A model generated the notes under the pieces. The model did no database searches. It had not been told where the DNA came from and saw only the letters and a program-made list of their open reading frames with translations. Source: Arthrobotrys musiformis (lineage: Eukaryota > Ascomycota > Orbiliomycetes > Orbiliales > Orbiliaceae). Taken from it: 64,000 bases of DNA. A program made the position numbers and the translations under genes. Location of the stretch: positions 218,501-282,500 of the forward strand of contig JAVHJL010000002.1 in assembly GCA_036971715.1 (NCBI GenBank), given 5' to 3'. Positions 37,180 through 48,106 of this stretch are shown one piece after another. How positions within the stretch are numbered: position 1 is the stretch's first letter; each line of letters begins with the position of its first letter.

Positions 37180-37467
37180 TCAATCCAAGGTATCAACTGG
37201 CGGGTTTCTTATAGCGGCTCTGTTCTCCCTTATCCTCCTGAGCATAGATGTCGGTAAGCTTGTATGTTTTGCCATCTGCGTCGATGTCACGCCGCCGTGG
37301 CAGTCCCTCTGCTCCAACATGCTCCTCTCCCATCTCCTATTCCTCTTGATAAAATAACCAAGATACAATACCCCACAGGGAATATTGTCTCGATTGCCTC
37401 GTCCCAAATCCTCGACGCAGGAAATGTATTTCTTTGGGAAGGACCAGAAATCGGCTTTGCAGGGCAT
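37180..37467 (-). CDS. Small protein of unknown family (MPC...RI family, copy H)
   Basis: Intronless 95-aa frame that begins Met-Pro-Cys-Lys, has NRRWERSM in the middle (Trp46) and SMLRRIREN near the C-terminus. The first 13 nt of the coding region (ATGCCCTGCAAAG) are identical to those of copy C at 43804. It lacks the Pro seven residues before Trp found in most copies, and has a longer N-terminal half with extra Cys. No signal peptide or membrane segment; Arg-rich (about 15 Arg). It is the only strong copy on the minus strand and lies about 5 kb from the main cluster. Function unknown. Expression is not shown by the sequence. Confidence 0.48.
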   Translation of the reverse strand: MPCKADFWSFPKKYISCVEDLGRGNRDNIPCGVLYLGYFIKRNRRWERSMLEQRDCHGGVTSTQMAKHTSLPTSMLRRIRENRAAIRNPPVDTLD

Positions 37468-38082
37468 TGACGCTCAGATGAATGTGTACTCAAATACTCG
37501 GGGTGTATTCTAGGCGCCTTCGGGACTTGTCGGTTTTTATGAAATGAAATCCAATTTAAGTTTGTAGAATGTTGCGACGTTGCGGGTGGTTTTTCAATCG
37601 AACTATAGTCGTGTTCATGGATCGTGTACGCCCTGTGCTATATACCTATCGATGGTACCTCAAAGGCGTTGGTGCCGGTGTATCGATATCAATACTAGAC
37701 GCAAGGTTGTAAGGATCCAGTTCAGCTGCGGCTAGGTCATAGGCCCGAGCTTGCCAGCTGCAGGCTGCGTACATGTACGTATCCGCTACGCATACCCCAA
37801 CGTCACTGCACTGTAGTAGATACCTAGGTATACATTGGTATCGAATAAATATATGTATATAGAGTTGAGGCAGCCTCTATTAGACGACCACTTTAATGCC
37901 CCATTGTACATAGGTACCCAAGACCTACTTAATTAATTTAAAAGTGAAAGATCGCATCTTCCAGATCACCACCCCCAACTACATTCCCCGCATTTCCAGA
38001 TAAAATCGAAAGATCATAAGAGAGAAATCACAATTCCAAAATACCACACCCCCAACCCACAAATTCGGAACTGCTGGCAAGA
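37468..38082. other. Divergent intergenic region
   Basis: Between copy H (-) and the F-box gene (+). AT-rich, several TATATA-type stretches near 37845-37865. No coding sequence seen. Confidence 0.5.
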
Positions 38083-39682
38083 ATGAACTTCCCACCTGAG
38101 ATTTGGTTTTCAATACTCGAAGGCGTCCGAACATCTGATCTCAAAGCCCTGTCGCTTTGCTCCAAATACCATCGCGAGGTCGCCCTCCCGCTTGTATTTC
38201 GTAATTTCCGGCTCTCTCTCGCGTCTATTGATGGCCTAGAAGATGGCCAGATCACCCACCTCATATCAGACATCCGGTTCGTAGCCACATCTCTGAACGA
38301 AATTGAAATATGAGGCTTCAATGGTGTATATTGGTCTCGTACCCAGCCTCACCCAGAGTGGTCCTCCAGTTTATATCGTATTGATCAATATGTATACACT
38401 GTGCATGTACATGTGCGCGCCCTCTTTGAACCCCGGGCCCCTGTAATATGATCCTACGATTGTCGATGTCATTTCGATGTGGCATTCATGCGTTCAACTT
38501 ATAAAGGTTTATTCAATTAGGATTGCAATTGTAGATAGCGCTAACATAACAGGATCTAAACTACTTAGGCACGTAACTTTCGCCGACCTCTCTGCCAGCA
38601 CTCCAGCCTCAATGGTCGACCTGGTCCGCGTCTATTGCGAGGTTCTCTCCGTATTCCCGTCCCTTAATAGCCTCACAATAGCCTTTCCTTGCTCCGAAGA
38701 GATCCGCAGCCACCTCCTAGCCGCCATTTTCCACAAAATCTCGACCTACTCATGGTATCCGCATCTAAAATCCCTAACAATAGTATTAAGTTACATGTCC
38801 CACCACCGCGAGGAGCCGAATAACGCCAGCACTTTCAGCGGATTATATGCATCCTGCTCGACCTCCTCCCAGGAGTTCTTTTCCCAAACTTCAAATTTAA
38901 GAGAGAAATATGACTATTCACTATCCGATGCAACTGTAAACATCACTCCTCCACCATCTCTTCAAAAGGCTGCCGTCATAGTCGAAGACGGCGAATGCGG
39001 TTACGCCGATCTCGTCGGCGCATACGCACCGATCCTCCAGTTTTCAATATCAACCCTCAAAACGCTATATATTGCCGCTCAGGCACTTTTCATCTCCTAC
39101 CGCCACCCGCCCGCCGAATTCGCCCCAGACGTCCAATTGCAAACCTACCCGGCCGTGAAAGACCTTTGGATTGCATTCGACGGATCAACCGGAGTCCCAG
39201 CAGCGGGATACGATGAAATCGCCCGACGATTCCCAAATGTTGAGAATTTGAGGATCGATGAAACAACCACGAACAGAGGCTGGGGGTCGTTATTTCCCGA
39301 CCATATTTACCACTGCTTGCGGAGATTGAAGTACATAAAAACAGCGCGAGTACCATGGCCCAGGAGCGCTACGGTGAGTGATCCGGCGGGGTATCAGGAC
39401 ATGGACGGTATAAGTTTTGCTCTTAGGAATTGTATTAGAGGTTGGGATGGCATCACAGCTGTGGATGGTTGGAACGACCTCGAGTACATAGATTTTGTAA
39501 GCAACCAGTCGCGCAGATGGAATGGGTACAGGTCGAAGGGTGGCTGGCAAAGGAAAGTTGTTCGACTAGAAAGGGATGAGGCAACGGTCGTGAAACGTAC
39601 GGTAATATGGGAGGAAACAGATGCCAGGAGAACTGCTGGTAGATATGCATTGATGGTCAAAGGGATGTACCCCGATCTCTAG
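38083..39682 (+). CDS. F-box-like protein
   Basis: Two exons (38083-38276 and 38569-39682) give 435 aa. The N-terminus (PPEIWFSILEGV, LKALSLCSKYHREVALPLVFRNF) is a typical fungal F-box that would bind Skp1 in an SCF ubiquitin ligase. The rest is a leucine-rich but irregular substrate-binding part with repeats of the kind LKSLTI, LKTLYI, VENLRI and LEYIDF. The intron is long for this genome (292 nt), and it joins DIR to HVTFADL in frame. An in-frame TGA shortly after the donor shows that splicing is required. Substrate unknown. Neighbours give no hint. Confidence 0.8.
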
Positions 39683-39896
39683 TATAAATTATAAAACTTT
39701 AGAGGGTTTTTTTATCTATCGCTTGTATACCAAGTCTCATTGATTCACGAATTGAGGTGAAAACACTGGGAATCCAAAACGTGGTGTAAATAATCCGCCC
39801 GTACGTATACGTCTACCATACATAGATGCAAATAGGAGGGGGCGGGCCCGGGACAACATATATACCACAAATTTATCGCCCATAAATTGTCTAAAA

Positions 39897-41639
39897 CTAG
39901 CCGTATCTTACCTCTTGATTTCCCTCACGAAACCAGTCATCCGCCCTCGTCTCCTCCGTAGACGCATAGTTGATTATCGTGCTCTTGGCTTTCGAATATG
40001 CATGATATGCGTCAATTCCATTCTCACTTCCTACGCCGCTAGGGCCCTTTGCTCCTCCCCATGGGCTACTTGGATCGTTTCTATGGTGCGTATTGATCCA
40101 AACAATCCCGGAATCAATCTCTTCCGAAACTCTGAAACCCTGACTGAGGTCTTGCGTCCAAATGGCAGCGCCGAGTCCAAATTCGCTGTTATTTGCAAGA
40201 GCAATAGCCTCTTTTTCATCATCAAAACCCACTACTACTATTACCGGCCCGAATATTTCTTTCATCCAGGCCTGACTGGATAGAATGCTAGAGCTACCAG
40301 TATTGGCCCTATCAGCGATTTGGTCATGTGGTATGCTGCCTTTGTCGGCAGGCACAAGGATTGTAGGTTCGAAAAAGTATCCGTTCTCGTAGTTGAACCC
40401 GTCAAGTGGACTCTGGCCCTGCATCCTGTTGCCTCCAATTACTGCCTTTGCTACCCCGCTATCGACAGCCTCGCGAACAAACTTTGAGACGTTTGAAAGC
40501 TGTTTCGAGGAAACTAATGGGCCCATCATCGATTCCGGGTTTTTTGGGTCTCCCATCCGAACTTTTATTGACTCTGCCTTCTTAGAAAGGCGGTCGGTGA
40601 ACTCCTGGAAGATGCTGTTCTGAACAATGATCCTGGTCGCTGCTACGCAAGTCTGGCCGCTTGCAACAAAGGCACCAAATGAAACTCCATTGATCGCCGC
40701 TGTGATATCTGCCCGCTCGAATACAATGACGGGTGCTTTGCCTCCAAGTTCCGCGGTGTACTTCGCCAGGTTTCTCCCGACAATCCCACCAATTATTCTT
40801 CCAGCTTCTGTTCCACCTGTCACGTCGACTTTACGAACCAACTGGCTAGAGACCAGAGCATTTCCAGTAATATGACCGTATCCCGGGAGAACCGAAAAGA
40901 CACCCGTCGGAAGACCCGCCTCCTTCAAGATTTCACCAAGAATGAGTGAGGTCAACGGCGTAAGCTCACTAGGTTTAAGGATGACAGAATTTCCTGCTGC
41001 CAGAGCCGGTGCTAACTTCTTGACAGCGATGAGAAGTGGATGATTGAACGGTGTGATTTGAACAACGACCCCCAGCGGCTTTCTATCGACCCAATTGTGG
41101 AGTTTCCCCGAAGTTGGAAGAACAGATCGCTCTTCGGTGCGGAGAAGAGCGGCATAGTACTTGAACCAGCGAACGAGAGATGGGACTTGTGCCTTCATCT
41201 CACGAATCGCGCGGCCGGTCTGGCGGACTTCCAGTGGAATGAGTGCGGGTATTTTGTTCGTAAGAAGATCAGCGGCTCGCTCGAGGACGTCCGCACGTTC
41301 ATGGCGAGATTTGCGGGACCAGATGCCAGATTCGAAAGTCTCATGGGCAATTTGAATTGTGTCGGAGACGTCCTCGGGAGAAGCGGAATGGCATCTGTGT
41401 TTCCGTCAGGCTGGCGTCTAATTGACACTCCCTTCTTTCTTAAGACTGACCTTGCAAATATTTCGCCTGTGGCCGGGTCCTCGACATCAATGCTGTTGAA
41501 ATTCCAATGACGGCGAGATATGATTAGAGACGAAGACTGGCAGGTGCAGTTTTGATAGGATAACCCACAGGTCCCCGTTTCCATCTATCGACTTGCCGCC
41601 AACCCATAGTTTGTATATCACTGGCTCTTCGGAGGACAT
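39897..41639 (-). CDS. NAD(P)-dependent aldehyde dehydrogenase
   Basis: Three exons (41569-41639, 41451-41492, 39897-41394) give 536 aa, the usual ALDH length plus a short C-terminal extension. Motifs in order: QITPFNHPLL (cofactor-binding), KPSELTPLT, VTGGTEAGR (Rossmann loop), the catalytic Glu block ELGGKAPV, the nucleophile Cys in FVASGQTCVAATR, and KEIFGPVIVV with WGGAKGPSGVG near the end. Close to the fungal clade near betaine/salicylaldehyde-type dehydrogenases; substrate not determinable. An extra short insertion (ADRANTGSSS) precedes KEIFGP. No targeting signal, so cytosolic. Two very short 5' exons (71 and 42 nt). Confidence 0.92.
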
Positions 41640-42388
41640 TCTGGTGGTGGTGATGATGCTGATGCTGATGTTCTTGGTGGTGATATCGTAACGATAGTCC
41701 CCGAGTATATGTGCCTAGCTTAGGTTATCTAGAGAACGCAGATGCCATGAATTGAAGATAGTTAGAAATTCAGGCTGTCAGACGGGCGACTCCGCTCTCC
41801 GAAGCTAAGCGTCGGCATGGTTATGGGCACTAGTACGAGTTAACTACGGAGTGCTAGTGCTGGTTGCTGTTTCCCTTATCGCAGTGTGGTTTTTCACGTG
41901 GTTACTGAGTATTGCATTGCAGATCCGGGTGGATCGAGAAGGTCGCTGTCGGGGCGACAGGGTTAGCGGGGTATATACCTGGGCCTGCATGGGGACTGAC
42001 TGGCATCGCGTGGGGTGGCCAACGTTCATCGCAGTCCGGCTTCTGTGCAACCTCGCTTCAACCTCAATGCAACGCAGCCCCTCAAAATACACATACGTTT
42101 CCATAGCACATTCCTTCTATAGATCTATTCCTCTTAGCCATTTTACACGCTGCGGTGACGTTTGTATATGTATATAGATATAGGCCATTCGATTCCCAAA
42201 TTTAAAATTTATGTGAATATGGTGTTTGGAGCCTTTGAGCTTTGTTGCTACATGTATGTATACAGGTCGGGCGAGTGCAATGTCGGGGCTGTGAAGCGCT
42301 TGGCACCCTATAATATAGACCCAAAAGAACAACAGTACCTGTCATGAGAACATGAATTCGAACACCCCTTCACCCAAAATCAGACCCC
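41640..42388. other. Intergenic; contains a 5S-rRNA-like relic
   Basis: Upstream of the aldehyde dehydrogenase. Apart from a GATGCT-type short repeat near 41650-41672 and the 5S-like stretch listed separately, nothing is recognised. Confidence 0.5.
41772..41875 (+). pseudogene. Degenerate 5S rRNA-like sequence
   Basis: The stretch contains CGCTCTCCGAAGCTAAGC, which matches the conserved CTCCGAAGTTAAGC core (A-box side) of 5S rRNA. About 30 nt later, CACTAGTACGAGT-TAACTAC...GTGCTAGTGCTGG resembles the C-box half (TAGTA.T.GGGTGAC..C....GGTGCTG) with several substitutions, mainly G-to-A. The 5' end of 5S is not recognisable. Probably a dispersed 5S copy in decay. Judged by eye from memory of the 5S consensus, so moderate at best. 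Confidence 0.38.
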
Positions 42389-42640
42389 ATGCCCTGCTGC
42401 AGGAACCAAATCGACTTCGGCCAAGTTCTAGTCCAAGTCGAACAATATCACGATCTCACCCCTCAACATATTTCGCAGCGGTGGGATCTCTGGGTTAGAC
42501 ACGCGAGTTTTCAGGCCTTACGCCGTGCCCACTTTCGCCTCAAGTCGCTTGAAAATCATTGTCCCGTACCATCAACGTCAGGGGAACGTAGCCCTGTATC
42601 CCCGATAGCCAGAATCCGATCTCGCAATTCCGCAAACTAG
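42389..42640 (+). CDS. Small protein of unknown family (MPC...RI family, copy A)
   Basis: Intronless 83-aa frame: Met-Pro-Cys-Cys start, TPQHISQRWDLWV in the middle (Pro25, Trp32) and VSPIARIRSR near the end. No signal peptide or membrane helix; basic, Arg/His-rich. It stands 34 bp upstream of copy B in the same direction, like a tandem pair. I know no family with this layout. Evidence for coding is the shared motif order with the other copies, not homology to a known protein. Confidence 0.5.
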   Translation: MPCCRNQIDFGQVLVQVEQYHDLTPQHISQRWDLWVRHASFQALRRAHFRLKSLENHCPVPSTSGERSPVSPIARIRSRNSAN

Positions 42641-42673
42641 GGGGATTATAACTATATAGGTGGTACTCTCAAG

Positions 42674-42940
42674 ATGCCGTGTAAGGACCGATAAGTAGCA
42701 ACCGTGCTGGCGTGGCTGGCCGATAACCCTGAGTATGAGGGAGCGCCGGAAAGAATGGTTCGGTTTTGGGACAGCTTTCGACGGAGGGCGGCGAGTGGGT
42801 ATCTTGATAGACCATCCCTTTCGACGCCTCGGCCGGAAGAGGGACCTGAACACCAAGAACCCGTAGAGACTTTGGCCCCCCTAATAAGCAGAATTCATAG
42901 CCTCAACGATTGCAAAGACCCGGGTCCAACATCGATATAA
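42674..42940 (+). pseudogene. MPC...RI family, copy B, interrupted by TAA at codon 7
   Basis: Begins Met-Pro-Cys-Lys-Asp-Arg, then a TAA (42692-42694). The same frame continues open to 42940 and carries APERMVRFWDSF (Pro25, Trp32, exactly the spacing of copy A) and APLISRIHS near the end. A CAA-to-TAA change would explain the stop. Such C-to-T changes are what repeat-induced point mutation makes, but a single site is no proof. The protein could otherwise start from a downstream Met. A sequencing error is also possible. Confidence 0.45.
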
Positions 42941-43803
42941 TTATCAAACATCGTCGCATATTCGCATATATACGTATATATCATGTACATGTATCGCGAT
43001 CCAAAATTATATGCGCGAACTCGAGCGCGCGATCGATTCAGACGCCGCGTGCAAGTTCACAAAAGATGTCGAGGGCCAAGTCAGCTAGCGCTTCCGAGTC
43101 TAGACAATCAATCGCCCGATAACTATAGACTCTTCCTAATATAATTCGTCGATATCGATCGCACTCGGATTTCCGACAAAGATCCAGCCCAAGCCTGGCA
43201 TATACCCATAATCTAATTCATTCCCGAGCCGCCAGCTTGCCGTCATTGTCAAAATTTTACTTGCCTCGAAACCAGCTGCAGACCCAGACTCTACTGAATT
43301 TAGCGAAAATAATAATATGTATATCGAATTCCAATATTGCAAATGGACTCGAATCGAAGGCCAGGCCACGCGATACGCATATATACCAACCGTTCGAGAT
43401 AGGAAGGGGGGGGGGAAAAAAGATAAAAGAGGATGCCGTGGAAAAGCTACTACAGCGACCTTGAGTATGCATCTATCCTATCGGTGATGAATACACTTAT
43501 CTCATCCTTAGCTTCCATTCGAGACCCATCTTAACGTGCAACACGTTGGAACCATCTGGTACGCCAACGACCACCAACAGGAGGCCGCCAGCACTCTTGA
43601 ACACCAAGCGTCGACCACTCCCAACAGTAGTCGTGTCGACTGGTGAATTCTCCAAGAATTCGAAGAGGATCGTCCTATTAATAAATCGAATGCGCTCACA
43701 ATCGAGAGGCGAAAATGCAAACTGGAGTTCCTCGAAACGCTTCTCATTCCCACTTCCATAAGCTCTCAAATATTTCCTTCCTATTTTGTAAAAACTCCAG
43801 AAT
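42941..43803. other. Gap between copies B and C
   Basis: No recognised gene. A minus-strand frame at 43497-43814 (105 codons) is open and overlaps the start of copy C. It has no family motif and I do not call it. Confidence 0.4.
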
Positions 43804-44028
43804 ATGCCCTGCAAAGGAGGCTACAGAGTTAACGTAATTCTCTATTTCATGGGAGCGGAGAGTTTCTCTGAGAGTTCCGAGCCCACGCCGGCCCAAGTAT
43901 CAAATCGCTGGGATAGGGTGTTTTTTGCCTACTACGACCGGCCAGGAATCCGCCTATCAGGCCATTTGTCGCAACGAGCCCAACCTCCACACTCGATCAT
44001 TGACAGAATCAAACATCAGAACATCTAA
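43804..44028 (+). CDS. Small protein of unknown family (MPC...RI family, copy C)
   Basis: Intronless 74-aa frame, the shortest copy. Met-Pro-Cys-Lys start, EPTPAQVSNRWDRVFF in the middle (Pro29, Trp36) and PPHSIIDRIKHQ at the end. The core NRWDR closely parallels NRRWER of copy H and QRWDL of copy A. The N-terminal segment VNVILYFMG is mildly hydrophobic but too short and misplaced for a signal peptide. Function unknown. Confidence 0.5.
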   Translation: MPCKGGYRVNVILYFMGAESFSESSEPTPAQVSNRWDRVFFAYYDRPGIRLSGHLSQRAQPPHSIIDRIKHQNI

Positions 44029-45105
44029 AAGCAAGCTTCCCTTAGAGCGGCACGCCAAAGAGAAATTCTGAAGTTTACCGCGTCTGCAATTACCGTCCAC
44101 CTGGAACTGGGATCGTCTTCACCAGCACGAGCATGCAAGAGCGCATCAGTCGATCGAGGGCGACCAGTTTTCGAAAGAGAGGGAGAAAGGGAAGGAGGAG
44201 AGAATATCGGAGCCCGAATAAGCAGTCCGTCACCCTTTGGCGCACTACGGAAGCAGACAATTCGATCCTGAACAAATGTTATTCTATTGATTATTTATAT
44301 ATTACCATATCTATCTATTAGATTCTTAAATGATATCTGTCTAATTTTTTTTTCTTTTCTTTTGCATGTATATCTGTCTGCTTAGCGCTTTGCATTGAGT
44401 TTCGTTTGCAAAGTTCGTATTTGTAGTAGACCTCTATCTTTTCATCCCGACCCCAGTTTTTGGAAGCGAAGAAGAAAATGATGTGAATAACGGGAGCTAA
44501 TCCTAATGCTTCCGCGAAGCTTAAGCCCAAAATCTTTGATCGAAACGCATTCCAAACATGCCGTGAGCCGAAAGGGTAACTGGAGTCGTTTTCGAAATTT
44601 CAATACCCTTATCTCCCAGCAATCAGTTCAAATCCGCTTCTATAAGGATATAATACCAGGTCATAACAGTAACTACCGGCTAGCTCTCGGATGCTCGTCA
44701 CTCCATCAAAACACCACCCCTTTTTCAGACCACAAACGTACGACCAGCACAACCGTCTAGTATAGGACTCGAAGTCTACCAACGGGCAGTTGGCTTCAAA
44801 TTGTCTCCCTTCCAACTCTTCTTGAGTGTAACGACCGGTCGACTCAATTGATCTAGAAGCATCTATCAACCAAACATCCGCCACCGATGCCGCCAATTTG
44901 CTAGTTATCTGGAACAGCACCTAGTTAGAGGGCCACGGTATACGGTTGTTATCGATGAAATCAATTTGAAGGGCGGTTCATGAAGCTCCATGTTTGATAA
45001 ACGACTTATACGCACACGCTCAACTTCATATCCCGCGCTTTGGCCAACAGTCGACAAGTCCCATCTATTCATCTAGATACTATACACCATATGCCATAGG
45101 ACCAT
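44029..45105. other. Gap between copies C and G
   Basis: No recognised gene or repeat. Short open frames on both strands without motifs. Confidence 0.4.
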
Positions 45106-45406
45106 ATGGCCGTGCGTCAGGCGGCGTGAAAAACACCACAGCCTCTCGAGCGTCGGCATTGGCATATATTTTACACGCCTACGTCCGTTTCCTCTTCCCG
45201 TGCCTCTTCAGAGCGCGATAACCTACACGCCTCATAATGACGGCCAAGATTGGGTTGCGTTGATGCATCAGGAGGCGACCCTCCCAGCCCCAGCAGGCAA
45301 CGCTATGTATGATCGACGCATTGTTATAGACCGACGCACGATTCTACAATTGAAGGCATGGACGCAAAGATATCCAGACCGAGAATGCGATGGCTTGGGC
45401 ATGTGA
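45106..45406 (+). pseudogene. Possible relic of the MPC...RI family (copy G)
   Basis: The frame ending at 45406 is open for about 100 codons and contains YTPHNDGQDWVALMHQ, which keeps the Pro-x6-Trp spacing of copies A-D. At its upstream end ATGG-CCG-TGC would read Met-Pro-Cys if one G were absent, but as it stands the ATG is out of frame. The C-terminal Arg-Ile motif is poor. Reading it as a frameshifted copy is inference. Confidence 0.22.
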
Positions 45407-45818
45407 CACCCCAACAATTTACGGACTAGACATTAATTACGAATTCGGGGCATCGACACTGTCCGCATAGTCTTGGATCGAGACATCACCAAGTACTCCA
45501 AAGTCACACAAGCACACCTGCCTTGTTACTGGAACCAAGGCTCAATTGAGCCAACTTAACCTCAAAATAGAAAAATCTCGACAAGATCCAGCTAGGAAGC
45601 TCCAAAGCATAGTTGCATTGTGCCTCTGCATCATATACGTGGCATTACATAATTCGGATCGATGTATCAAAAAACGGAATATCTCTTCAAGCAGACTAGG
45701 GCACGCAAAGCAGGGTCCTCCCCAGAAGGTTCTAGCCAACATTTGTGTAGATCGATATACCCCGATTCACATCCTTCGAATTCGTTACATATCCGTACCG
45801 CAGCTAGCGCAAGGAAGG
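45407..45818. other. Gap upstream of copy F
   Basis: The copy F frame stays open upstream to 45546 without a stop, but the family start at 45819 is preferred. Nothing else recognised. Confidence 0.4.
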
Positions 45819-46049
45819 ATGCCTTGCGGAGGAGGATTCCACCACAAAGTCCTCGAAGACATCTTCAAGTACGGGAAGATAAGGCCGGCATATTTATCTC
45901 TCACTTTAGATCGAATTGCATGTAGACACCTTCAGCTCAGCCGAATGCGACTTAGAAAGACCGGTTTCGAGGGGTGCAAGGCCTATGACGGCTCTATTAT
46001 TTCATTGTTGCGGAGAATCCGGATCGCAAACAGCAATCCTAGGCCGTGA
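45819..46049 (+). CDS. Small protein of unknown family (MPC...RI family, copy F)
   Basis: Intronless 76-aa protein if it starts at the ATG at 45819 (Met-Pro-Cys-Gly-Gly-Gly). The middle shows RPAYLSLTLDRIACRH, which lines up with TPAQVSNRWDRVFF of copy C, with Leu in place of the conserved Trp. The end has SIISLLRRIRIANS. The frame is open 273 nt further upstream, but only this start gives the family N-terminus. Function unknown. The Trp-to-Leu change may mean relaxed constraint. Confidence 0.45.
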   Translation: MPCGGGFHHKVLEDIFKYGKIRPAYLSLTLDRIACRHLQLSRMRLRKTGFEGCKAYDGSIISLLRRIRIANSNPRP

Positions 46050-46958
46050 CCAAAAGGCCTCGTAGACATCGAGCCGCCTTATCCTAGTCGATATGCGAAT
46101 GGACATGGAAGAAGATACAACCTCGTCCGAAGTTAATCTCGGCCGGTGCCCCACAAATCCAAACGGTCGTCAACGGTTGTAGCAGTACAAAACACCTCAA
46201 ACAAGGGACCTCAGAAGCAGGACAACTTGACAAATCTCGCTTTTTTGATTTCATCCAACCCAAGCCTTTCCCCTTCACCCCCTTGGAGCCTTTTCGCTGT
46301 GCCTTTGCGCTGGGACTCACATGCGATATTTCCGTACAATTGCAACACCTCTGAATTCATCCGAAATGGGCATGCAAAATTGAAAACTTGCAAGCCCTTT
46401 GTTGCAAGAAAATTTTTCTCAAAAACGCCAGAACCGACGACGGGGCGTACAAACGCATGGAGTCCATAACAAGACGGTATTTTATACCAGACAGGATGCC
46501 CCACCGACCATGGCTTTTGCGGCAGGATGGGACTGTTTTTGTAGAAAAACACCGCAAGATGGCTTGAAGTGCACAAGTGTGAAGTCCAAGAAATAACGGT
46601 TTACAAGGGACGAGTGGAATACCCTTGATGGAAAATGTTCCAGCACAGACCGTCGACCTAAAAGATGACCGTACAAGGAAAGTTAAAACTTCTACGGAGT
46701 ACAAGCAAAAAAATTGGTGGCGTGACACATTTTGAATACTTGGGAATATATTTAAGCATCTGGAAATTCACAAAATGTAAATTTTTGAAAAAAAAAAATT
46801 ATCCCCCAAAGGCTCTAAAGAAACCCTCCTAAAGAAAAGCATTCTCGAAACAAAATTTTATATTTCCATTCTATTTTTTTTTGTCTCTCCCATTTGCCCC
46901 CCGAAAAGGCCAGCGGTGAACGTCAAACCCCCAACTCAAAGAAATTCCGGCCGGAAAA
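46050..46958. other. Gap between copies F and D
   Basis: No recognised gene. Overlapping open frames on both strands near 46150-46600 lack motifs. Confidence 0.4.
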
Positions 46959-47198
46959 ATGACATGTGCCAAAGCCTACCATAATATTGCAATGAATTGC
47001 ATGACCAGCATATACACGAACGCCGATACAAAAGTACCACCTAAGGAACTGGCCGAAACATGGAACTGCTTTGTCAAAGAACACCGTTGTGCAATTTCAA
47101 GACGAGATTGGAAGGCCTTCGTCGACCTTCGAGCTCGAGAATCGCACAGCATCGGAACACCCCTGCTCGAGCGAATTCAGGCCAGCCAGAGGCATTAA
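46959..47198 (+). CDS. Small protein of unknown family (MPC...RI family, copy D)
   Basis: Intronless 79-aa frame: Met-Thr-Cys start, VPPKELAETWNCFVKEH in the middle (Pro28, Trp35) and GTPLLERIQAS near the end. No signal peptide or membrane helix, mixed charge. Same strand and size class as copies A-C, F and E. Helical pattern around the Trp (ELAETWNCFVKE) suggests an amphipathic helix. Function unknown. Confidence 0.5.
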   Translation: MTCAKAYHNIAMNCMTSIYTNADTKVPPKELAETWNCFVKEHRCAISRRDWKAFVDLRARESHSIGTPLLERIQASQRH

Positions 47199-48062
47199 AT
47201 GACTACAAGGAGGGTTTCTTTTGAAGTCATGGCCAAACGTCTTTGAGCCTCGATTCTAGGCCGTGGGGGCTTCTTTTTCCCTTTTCAGTTTCATTTGTTT
47301 TTGAATTTCCTTTCTGTATATAGACCGATACCTCGGGCCTCATCCGCCATTCATCCTTCAGGGACATCCTTATACCCGACAGATGTCCTGAATATTGGGC
47401 CGAAGCAAGGCACCAGAACAACAACGAACAACTGTCTCCCAAAATGAAATGTATATAGCATAGCACCGGCGTACCTTTTGATCTGTTAGAAGGGTTCGGT
47501 GCATTTGGGAGTTATTATTACTGGTGTTTTGCTTTTACTATGAATAATATAAAATTTTTTTTCTTGTTTCACTGTGCAAATTTGAACATTCGCTATAATG
47601 ACCGGTTTTATTATCTTTCGGGATACAACTCATTATACGGAATATTGCCACGCAATTGGTATATTAATTAAGCCACGGCCACATGGTTGGCCAAGTAGCC
47701 GCTAACTAGCTAGCTCCTGACGGTGAAGAAGACCGCTTTCCGACGCTGAGCAGGACACAATACAGCTCGCGTGCTCTCGAACCCAAGCAGGTTGCCATGC
47801 CATTCTGCAGCCCAGGTAATCTTGACGTCGAGAAATAAGATTGTTGGTTCCGCAACGTTTATTTAGTCCGACTATTGAATGTGCGCAGGTGGTCCGTGAT
47901 TTTAGAATGTCTTTCGGGATAACTATATGCATGCGGCCACCGGAAGACACAAATATCGGCAGGGGTCGGCGACGACCCGTAGCTAAGGAGGCGGCTCGAT
48001 CGGACTACATAGTACTTACAATTTCTGCGGGTGCATTTGTTGGCTCGATCCCTCAGAGCTTT

Positions 48063-48106
<44 letters not shown>

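Noticed and set aside
38331..38346. Short match between TGGTCTCGTACCCAG here and near 56251
   Set aside because: About 15 nt identity is expected by chance in a window of this size.
43497..43814. 105-codon minus-strand frame overlapping the start of copy C
   Set aside because: No motif, no partner exon, and it overlaps a better-supported frame; kept only as a possibility.
47227..47466. Minus-strand frame starting Met-Leu-Cys with a Pro...Arg-Leu-Lys end
   Set aside because: Resembles the small-protein family only loosely: no Pro-x6-Trp spacing and Arg-Leu instead of Arg-Ile.
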